NCBI GenBank assembly: GCA_026417715.1
Contig: JAOACU010000089.1
Coordinates: 1 to 10,038, forward strand
Reading direction: 5' to 3'
Length of the DNA stretch: 10,038 nt
Source: Anaerolineae bacterium
Lineage (GTDB): Bacteria; Chloroflexota; Anaerolineae; UBA4142
Shown: positions 6,230-10,038 of the stretch, piece after piece
Position numbering within the stretch: position 1 is the stretch's first letter
Layout of the letters: each line of letters starts with the position of its first letter
Notes under the pieces: model-generated
The model's input: only the letters and a program-made list of their open reading frames with translations
The model's database searches: none
What the model was told of the DNA's origin: nothing
Made by a program: the position numbers and the translations under genes

Positions 6230-6467
6230 TCGTTGCTATTTCTGCAACGGACGGTTAGAACATAAACTTGCGACCATTCCATTTGTCAAAAACGATCGCG
6301 TTGTTGTCATCAAGAATGTGCCTGCGCAGGTATGTATGCAATGTGGTGAACCGATCATGAGCAGTCCTGTGGCGCGGAATGTTGACACGCTTTTGAAACA
6401 AGCCTATTGCCTCAATAGTGAGATTTCGGTTCTGGCGTACGTTGAGTTACTTGGCCAACCGGTCTAG
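6207..6467 (+). CDS. YgiT-type zinc-finger protein, probable antitoxin partner
   Basis: The 86-residue product carries a CYFC...VCMQCGEP zinc-ribbon (Cys10, Cys13, Cys43, Cys46), followed by a short helical tail with LLKQAY and LAYVELL. This is the N-terminal MqsA/YgiT-type domain without the C-terminal helix-turn-helix found in MqsA, so DNA binding is not evident. The start is ATG 6207, with AGGAG (6195-6199) seven bases upstream, inside the end of the DUF4258 gene, so the pair is translationally coupled (23-bp overlap). Toxin-first order is as in mqsRA. Its last 56 bp overlap the 3' end of tyrA on the opposite strand. An antitoxin role is inferred from the pairing; the zinc finger itself is certain. 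Confidence 0.82.
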   Translation: MIGELVNDRCYFCNGRLEHKLATIPFVKNDRVVVIKNVPAQVCMQCGEPIMSSPVARNVDTLLKQAYCLNSEISVLAYVELLGQPV

Positions 6468-7323
6468 ATATTCTTTGCCTCTGATTCGCCGCACTCTGCA
6501 AACATTCCCGTAATTCAAGCTCCTCACCTTTTTCAATTCTGCTGGCTAGTACTTTCAACTTGCGCGCACTTGCCCGCAACGCCTCGGTAACATTCGCGCG
6601 ATTCGTCATCAAAATATCGAGCATCATCGTCGGGTTGCTCGCCGCTAGCCGCGACGTGTCGCGAAAACCACTCGCCGCCAACGCGAACAGTAAATCATCG
6701 TCGCGCGCGCGTTCATCGGCGATCATCATCAGCGTTGCCGCGAGCAAGTACGGCAAATGACTCGTCGTCGCTAGAATCCAATCGTGACGCTCGGCATCAA
6801 CGATGAGCGGACGCGCGCCGATGCGCTGCACAAGCGATTGAGCATACGCAAGAGTCTGGGGAGATGTGCGCGCGAGCGGCGTCAAGACAAAGACAGTGTT
6901 CGCGAATAAATTTGCATCGGCGGATAAAAAACCAGCCGTCTCTTTGCCGCATAAAGGATGCCCACCAATGACTTGAAGATGCGCTGGCAGTTGGCTCATC
7001 GCTTGGACGATGTCGCGCTTGGTCGAACCCACGTCCATCACGATTGCATCGGCACGCGCGAGCGCGCCTACGCGCGGCAACAGTTCGAGAATGGTGCGCA
7101 CCGGTGTTGCGAGGACGATGACATCGGCTCGCGCAACCGCGTTCAAATCGGACGTGGCTTCAATGCCGCGCGCGCGAGCATCGGCACAGGTTTCAGCATT
7201 GCGGTCAATTGCCAAAACGTTTTGGAATACCCCGCGCTCTTTCAACGCCAACGCGAGTGAACCGCCCATCAAACCGATGCCAACAATGGCGATGGTCTGA
7301 CCCTGAAACGCATCTTCGGTCAT
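6412..7323 (-). CDS. tyrA: prephenate dehydrogenase
   Basis: TyrA oxidises and decarboxylates prephenate to 4-hydroxyphenylpyruvate, the step committed to tyrosine. The NAD(P)-binding GIGLMGG motif is at residues 15-21 and an acidic Asp40 ends the second strand, consistent with NAD preference. DVGSTK is at 97-102, and GGHPLCGKETAGF (120-132) holds the family's catalytic His122. TSHLPYLLA (187-195) starts the helical C-terminal domain. No ACT domain is present. ATG 7321-7323 has AAGGAG seven bases upstream, overlapping the aroF stop; the gap to aroF is 12 bp. Residues 286-303 (SRPVGQVTQRTPEPKSHY) go beyond where family members usually end and are encoded by the antisense of the YgiT-type gene, so the original stop was probably replaced when that module arrived. 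Confidence 0.93.
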   Translation of the reverse strand: MTEDAFQGQTIAIVGIGLMGGSLALALKERGVFQNVLAIDRNAETCADARARGIEATSDLNAVARADVIVLATPVRTILELLPRVGALARADAIVMDVGSTKRDIVQAMSQLPAHLQVIGGHPLCGKETAGFLSADANLFANTVFVLTPLARTSPQTLAYAQSLVQRIGARPLIVDAERHDWILATTSHLPYLLAATLMMIADERARDDDLLFALAASGFRDTSRLAASNPTMMLDILMTNRANVTEALRASARKLKVLASRIEKGEELELRECLQSAANQRQRISRPVGQVTQRTPEPKSHY

Positions 7324-7335
7324 CCGTTGGCTCCT

Positions 7336-8349
7336 TCACACCGTGCGCTCGACCGCTTGTGCCACGCGACGCACCTGTTCCACCAAGCGCGCAAAATTTT
7401 CCGGCTTGAGTGACTGCGCGCCATCACTCAAAGCGTGTGCTGGGTCGTGATGCACTTCGATAATCAAGCCATCCGCGCCCGCCGCAATCGCCGCGCGCGC
7501 AATCGGCGTTACCAATTCCCATTTGCCGGTGCCGTGACTGGGATCAGCAATGACCGGCAAGTGCGTGAGCGACTTGAGTACCGGAATCGCATTGACATCG
7601 AACGTGTTGCGCGTGGCAGTTTCAAACGTCCGAATGCCACGTTCGCACAACATCACGCGCGTATTGCCGTGCGCCAAGATGTACTCCGCCGCCATCAACA
7701 ACTCTTCGACGGTGGACATCATTCCACGTTTGAGCAAAACCGGCTTTTGAACTTCGCCAACCGCGTGCAAGAGCGCGTAATTTTGCATATTGCGCGCGCC
7801 GATTTGCAAAATATCGGCGTACTGCGCGACGAGCGTAACTTCTTGCGGCGACATTACTTCGGTGATGATGGGGAGATGAAATTCCTCGCGCGCTTCGCGC
7901 AAGAGTTCGAGTCCCTTGAGACCCAGACCTTGAAACGCGTACGGCGACGTGCGTGGTTTGAAGGCGCCACCGCGCAAAATGTGTGCGCCGGCTTGCTTGA
8001 CCGCCGCCGCCGTCTTCATCAACTGCTCGCGCGATTCCACCGAACACGGACCCGCCATCACAACAATTTGTTTACCGCCGATGGAGATACCGTTGATCTT
8101 GACGATGGAATCGTCCGGGTGAAAATCGCGCGAGGCAAGTTTGAACGGATGCAAAATCCGCATCGCGCGCTCCACACCTTCAAGCAACTCAAACGATTCT
8201 GGCTCGATGGGGCGTTCATCACCAATGACGCCGATGATGGTACGCTCTTCACCTTGCGAGAGATGCGCGCGATAGCCCAGCGTCTCGATGTGTTGCACCA
8301 CGCGCTCGATTTGTTCGCGCGTCGCTTGATGTTTCATAACGATCACCAT
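7336..8349 (-). CDS. aroF: 3-deoxy-7-phosphoheptulonate (DAHP) synthase, type I-beta with N-terminal regulatory domain
   Basis: DAHP synthase condenses PEP and erythrose-4-phosphate, the first step of aromatic biosynthesis. The product is 337 residues. The first 70 or so (MVIVMKHQATREQIERVV...) form the ferredoxin-like regulatory domain of the Thermotoga maritima type, which confers tyrosine feedback inhibition in that enzyme. The barrel has AGPCSVES (99-106), KPRTSPYAFQG (131-141), IGARNMQNYALL (183-194), KRGMMST (207-213) and DPSHGTGK (269-276). Metal ligands Cys102, His272, Glu298 and Asp309 fall at the same numbers as in T. maritima. This supports the ATG at 8347-8349, as does AAGGAGG (8357-8363) seven bases upstream; an in-frame ATG at 8368-8370 lies before that site. 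It is followed by tyrA after 12 bp and preceded by a 180-bp gap holding a palindrome. Confidence 0.95.
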   Translation of the reverse strand: MVIVMKHQATREQIERVVQHIETLGYRAHLSQGEERTIIGVIGDERPIEPESFELLEGVERAMRILHPFKLASRDFHPDDSIVKINGISIGGKQIVVMAGPCSVESREQLMKTAAAVKQAGAHILRGGAFKPRTSPYAFQGLGLKGLELLREAREEFHLPIITEVMSPQEVTLVAQYADILQIGARNMQNYALLHAVGEVQKPVLLKRGMMSTVEELLMAAEYILAHGNTRVMLCERGIRTFETATRNTFDVNAIPVLKSLTHLPVIADPSHGTGKWELVTPIARAAIAAGADGLIIEVHHDPAHALSDGAQSLKPENFARLVEQVRRVAQAVERTV

Positions 8350-8393
8350 TATTTTTCCTCCTTGGCTCATAGGTAGAAAACGGTACTAGACAT

Positions 8394-8470
8394 CGCCTCA
8401 ACGAATGGGCAATGAATAAACGAATCCACACGGCTCTCATTCGTTTATTCGTTCAGTATTCGTTGAGGCG
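8394..8470. repeat. nested 77-bp palindromic element between pheA and aroF
   Basis: Outer arms CGCCTCAACGAAT (8394-8406) and ATTCGTTGAGGCG (8458-8470) are perfect 13-bp inverted copies. Inner arms GAATAAACGAAT (8414-8425) and ATTCGTTTATTC (8439-8450) are perfect 12-bp inverted copies, with a 13-nt apical loop. There is no flanking T-run, so it is not a standard terminator, and no target-site duplication was noticed. It resembles a MITE-like or REP-like dispersed palindrome. Within the transcript it would fold into a long hairpin between pheA and aroF. Confidence 0.88.
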
Positions 8471-8529
8471 GAATTCCAAAAGAAACCTCCACATCTGTAG
8501 AAACTTTCTTCTCCCCAAGCGTTCCTTCT

Positions 8530-9336
8530 TTACCCAGCGGGATATGAACCTAACACTTTGAGAAACGAACTCTTGCTCAACAAGTTGACGAGAGCATCGC
8601 GGCAGGGAGGATCGCTCCAATGCCCTTCAAAATCGAGATAAAAGACATAGTGCCAAGGCACACGACGATCGGGGCGCGATTCGATCTTGGTGAGATTGAT
8701 GCCGCGCGAAGCAAACTCGCCCAAACAGTTGTAGAGTGCGCCGGGAACGTGCCGCGTGGCAAACACGATGGACGTTTTCGATTTTTCGGCGCGCGGTGGC
8801 TCGTTCTGCGCGATGACAAAAAAGCGCGTGAGGTTGTTGGGCAAATCTTGAATGTCGCGCGCGAGAATGTGCAAGCCGTACAAACGCGCGGCTGTTTCGC
8901 TCGCAATCGCCGCCGCGTTTTTTTCCGGCGATGCGGCTAATTGCTTTGCCGCGCCAGCGGTATCGTACGCCACGACGGGTTCCCAATGATGTTCGGCGAT
9001 GAAACGTTCGCATTGCGCAAGGGCTTGGGGATGCGAGTACACACGCCGAATGTCCGCGAGGGTTGTGCCTGCGTTTGCCAAGAGCGCGTGTCGTACACGA
9101 AAGATGACCTCGCGCGCGATTTTGAGATCGTGATCCAACAAGAGATCGTACGATTGGTTGATCGCGCCCGCCGTCGAGTTTTCGATGGGCAACATTCCCA
9201 GTTCGGCTTGCCCGGTTTCTACCGCGCGGAAAATGGCATCGAAGGATGGACACGCCAGCGTGGGGGTCTCTACGCCAAACGTCTCAAAGATGGCTTCTTG
9301 CGAATACGCACCATTTTCACCTTGAAAAGCAATCAT
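8530..9336 (-). CDS. pheA: prephenate dehydratase with ACT domain
   Basis: PheA converts prephenate to phenylpyruvate, the step committed to phenylalanine. The product is 268 residues, the usual size for a monofunctional enzyme without a chorismate mutase domain; the mutase is the adjacent aroH. Catalytic-domain motifs are FQGENGAYSQEA (4-15), PIENSTAGAI (50-59), SHPQALAQCE (101-110) and NNLTRFFVIA (167-176), the last with the key Thr170-Arg-Phe. The ACT domain (about 187-265) has both Phe-binding motifs, GALY (199-202) and ESRP (219-222), so allosteric control by phenylalanine is expected. I chose the ATG at 9334-9336 over an upstream in-frame TTG because AAAGGAG is eight bases upstream. Its start overlaps the aroH stop as ATGA, so the two are translationally coupled. 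Confidence 0.95.
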   Translation of the reverse strand: MIAFQGENGAYSQEAIFETFGVETPTLACPSFDAIFRAVETGQAELGMLPIENSTAGAINQSYDLLLDHDLKIAREVIFRVRHALLANAGTTLADIRRVYSHPQALAQCERFIAEHHWEPVVAYDTAGAAKQLAASPEKNAAAIASETAARLYGLHILARDIQDLPNNLTRFFVIAQNEPPRAEKSKTSIVFATRHVPGALYNCLGEFASRGINLTKIESRPDRRVPWHYVFYLDFEGHWSDPPCRDALVNLLSKSSFLKVLGSYPAG

Positions 9337-9707
9337 CCCGTTTGCTCCTTTGCCCAATCAGGACGCAAGTGTTTCGCCTCGCGCAAGTAAATATGTCGCA
9401 GATCGCTTGCAGTCCGATTCGTTTCGCAATGAATCATCACGCGGATACAACGCGGCACATCGTTGACCACACGCGGGGCTTGTGCATCGAGCAAAGCCAC
9501 ATTCGTCCAGCCCAACTCGCGCGCGGCGCGCGCGGGGAATGCGGCATCCAAATCCGGCGTCATCGTGAACCAAACGCTGATGATGTCCGCCACATCGAGT
9601 TGATTCGCTTGAACAATCGCGAGCAAAAGTTCACGCGTGGCGTCCAGAATCGCTTGGCGCGTGTTTTCGTTGGCGGTGGTGGCACCGCGAATGGCACGAA
9701 TGGGCAT
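9333..9707 (-). CDS. aroH: monofunctional chorismate mutase, AroH type
   Basis: Chorismate mutase rearranges chorismate to prephenate, the branch point to Phe and Tyr. The 124-residue product aligns along its length with Bacillus subtilis AroH (127 residues, trimeric). IRGATT is at 6-11, TPDLDAAFPARAAREL at 50-65, RCIRVMI at 86-92 and RHIYLREAKHLRPD at 104-117. Arg7, Arg63, Arg89 and Tyr107 match active-site Arg7, Arg63, Arg90 and Tyr108. The positions of Cys75 and Glu78 are Asp74 and Ala77, an unusual pair. ATG 9705-9707 is preceded only by a weak TTGGTG, and in-frame alternatives (ATG 9771-9773) have no ribosome binding site; a small upstream ORF ending 16 bp before may supply reinitiation. 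The first gene of the aromatic operon, behind an attenuator-like leader. Confidence 0.93.
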   Translation of the reverse strand: MPIRAIRGATTANENTRQAILDATRELLLAIVQANQLDVADIISVWFTMTPDLDAAFPARAARELGWTNVALLDAQAPRVVNDVPRCIRVMIHCETNRTASDLRHIYLREAKHLRPDWAKEQTG

Positions 9708-9723
9708 AGCACCAACATGTCTT

Positions 9724-9795
9724 TTAGTGTACGTCTGTAGCCAGTGCTCGCCTCCAATCAGTGCGGAGATCATCTGTGCTGCGCCAATCGCTCAT
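9724..9795 (-). CDS. possible 23-residue small ORF between the attenuator and aroH
   Basis: A short ORF, starting MSDWRSTDDLRTDW and highly charged, with two Trp codons (4 and 14), follows the best ribosome binding site in this leader, GGGAGG (9801-9806), five bases before its ATG at 9793-9795. It ends at TAA 9724-9726, 16 bp before the aroH start, which itself lacks a good site. I do not recognise the peptide. It may exist to deliver ribosomes to aroH by reinitiation, or be a second regulatory peptide, or be chance. Support comes only from the ribosome binding site and the spacing. Confidence 0.45.
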   Translation of the reverse strand: MSDWRSTDDLRTDWRRALATDVH

Positions 9796-9810
9796 TGCAT
9801 CCTCCCTTGA

Positions 9811-9850
9811 AAAACAAAACGAGCGTGGGGGTTGAAATCCCACGCTCGTT
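9811..9850 (-). terminator. intrinsic terminator hairpin (attenuator) upstream of aroH
   Basis: On the - strand, AACGAGCGTGGG (9850-9839) and CCCACGCTCGTT (9829-9818) form a perfect 12-bp stem with a 9-nt loop, followed immediately by TTTTGTTTT (9819-9811). It lies 19 bp after the stop codon of the aromatic-rich leader ORF and before aroH, where an attenuator would be. A read-through terminator inside the 5' leader of a biosynthetic operon is the main structural sign of transcription attenuation. Confidence 0.9.
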
Positions 9851-9869
9851 AGTTTCACTCTGCGTACGG

Positions 9870-9965
9870 TTAATGGATAGGCGTGACGATTCGACCCCGC
9901 GTTGAATCGGCGGCGTTCAAGTAGCCGTAAAAGTAAAACGCAAAGGTCGAATAGCCCTTCATCAT
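9870..9965 (-). CDS. Phe/Tyr-rich leader peptide of the aromatic operon attenuator
   Basis: The 31-codon ORF runs from ATG 9963-9965 (a second ATG follows directly) to TAA 9870-9872. Residues 5-15 read YSTFAFYFYGY: Tyr at 5, 11, 13 and 15 and Phe at 8, 10 and 12, so 7 of 11 codons are charged by Phe- or Tyr-tRNA. There is no Trp codon. The ORF sits between a strong promoter and a terminator hairpin, upstream of genes that make Phe and Tyr. This is the layout of pheL/trpL-type leader peptides, whose stalled translation signals amino acid shortage. No ribosome binding site is present, and the predicted transcription start coincides with the first ATG, so it may be translated leaderless. The tail (residues 16-31) spans the sequences that would fold into alternative RNA hairpins. 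Confidence 0.82.
   Translation of the reverse strand: MMKGYSTFAFYFYGYLNAADSTRGRIVTPIH
9887..9909 (-). promoter_or_regulatory. leader hairpin that competes with a possible antiterminator
   Basis: On the - strand, CGATTC (9909-9904) and GAATCG (9892-9887) form a 6-bp stem with an 11-nt loop inside the 3' part of the leader ORF. The overlapping segment GGGGTCGAATC (9898-9888) could instead pair, with one mismatch and one bulge, with GATTTCAACCCC (9839-9828) in the terminator, which would prevent the terminator stem. The ribosome stalled on codons 13-15 would cover part of the first arm. This fits the logic of attenuation, but the pairing is weak and inferred by eye. Confidence 0.45.
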
Positions 9966-9971
9966 ACTTTG

Positions 9972-10001
9972 AATTTAGCATAACTTGGGAGATTTTGTCA
10001 A
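9972..10001 (-). promoter_or_regulatory. sigma-70-type promoter of the aromatic operon
   Basis: On the - strand, TTGACA (10001-9996), a perfect -35 consensus, is 18 bp from TAAATT (9977-9972), which is preceded by TGC, an extended -10. The predicted transcription start, seven bases downstream, is at about 9965, the A of the leader peptide's first ATG. This is the best promoter in the window and the only one seen for the aroH-pheA-aroF-tyrA genes. Confidence 0.8.
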
Positions 10002-10019
10002 ATCGGAGCGGCGCAGAAC

Positions 10020-10038
10020 CTGTCTCTTATACACATCT
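10020..10038. other. Tn5/Nextera mosaic-end adapter left on contig end
   Basis: The final 19 bases, CTGTCTCTTATACACATCT, are exactly the reverse complement of the Tn5 transposase mosaic end used in tagmentation libraries. It is a sequencing artefact, not genome sequence or a transposon. The first base (C) may be genomic by chance. Confidence 0.97.

Noticed and set aside
7435..8376. 313-codon open frame on the + strand opposite aroF
   Set aside because: It lies wholly over the well-supported aroF gene, is rich in Arg/His as expected from an antisense frame, has no ribosome binding site, and has no family resemblance.
9724..9981. 85-codon frame on the - strand covering the aroH leader
   Set aside because: Its ATG is in the spacer/-10 region, upstream of the predicted transcription start. 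It runs through the terminator hairpin, and is not the frame of the aromatic-rich peptide. Only its last 24 codons, with their own ribosome binding site, are kept as a possible small ORF.
10020..10038. Possible transposon inverted repeat
   Set aside because: It is exactly the synthetic Tn5 mosaic end used in library preparation, at the very end of the contig, without any transposase gene nearby.

Overview
This is one contig, very probably bacterial and metagenomic, of moderately high GC. The ribosomal-protein gene order and protein style, the many short dispersed repeats, the near-leaderless promoters and the DUF4258/YgiT pair together suggest Chloroflexota (Anaerolineae-like). That taxonomic call is an inference from style, not from a marker search. 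The last 19 bases (10020-10038) are an untrimmed Tn5/Nextera mosaic-end adapter, so biological sequence ends near 10019.

Left half, + strand (1-5099): the distal part of the S10/spc ribosomal-protein cluster, in the order rplF (5' end missing), rplR, rpsE, rpmD, rplO, secY, adk, map, rpmJ. These genes supply 50S and 30S proteins, the translocon channel, adenylate kinase and methionine aminopeptidase. The longer gaps in this cluster (after rpmD, rplO, secY, map and rpmJ) hold palindromes or tandem heptamers, each of different sequence. infA, often found between map and rpmJ, is absent, and the usual rpsM-rpsK-rpsD-rpoA-rplQ tail does not follow rpmJ.

Breakpoint (about 5100-5170): a heptamer array starts one base after the rpmJ stop and runs directly into the middle of an opposite-strand aroA (EPSP synthase), which keeps only its N-terminal half. 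Both neighbouring units are interrupted at the same repeat. This is either a real recombination junction or an assembly join through a repeat.

Right half, mostly - strand (read from right to left): an aromatic amino acid operon, aroH (chorismate mutase), pheA (prephenate dehydratase), aroF (DAHP synthase, type I-beta with N-terminal regulatory domain), tyrA (prephenate dehydrogenase) and the truncated aroA. A + strand toxin-antitoxin-like pair (DUF4258 protein plus YgiT-type zinc-finger protein), with its own strong promoter, sits between tyrA and aroA.

The most interesting element is upstream of aroH (9811-10001). A consensus-like promoter is followed by a 31-codon ORF in which 7 of codons 5-15 are Phe or Tyr, and then by a perfect 12-bp terminator hairpin with a T-tract. 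This has the architecture of a Phe/Tyr transcription attenuator controlling the operon that makes Phe and Tyr. The leader ORF appears to start at, or within a few bases of, the transcription start. A second small ORF with a strong ribosome binding site lies between the terminator and aroH.
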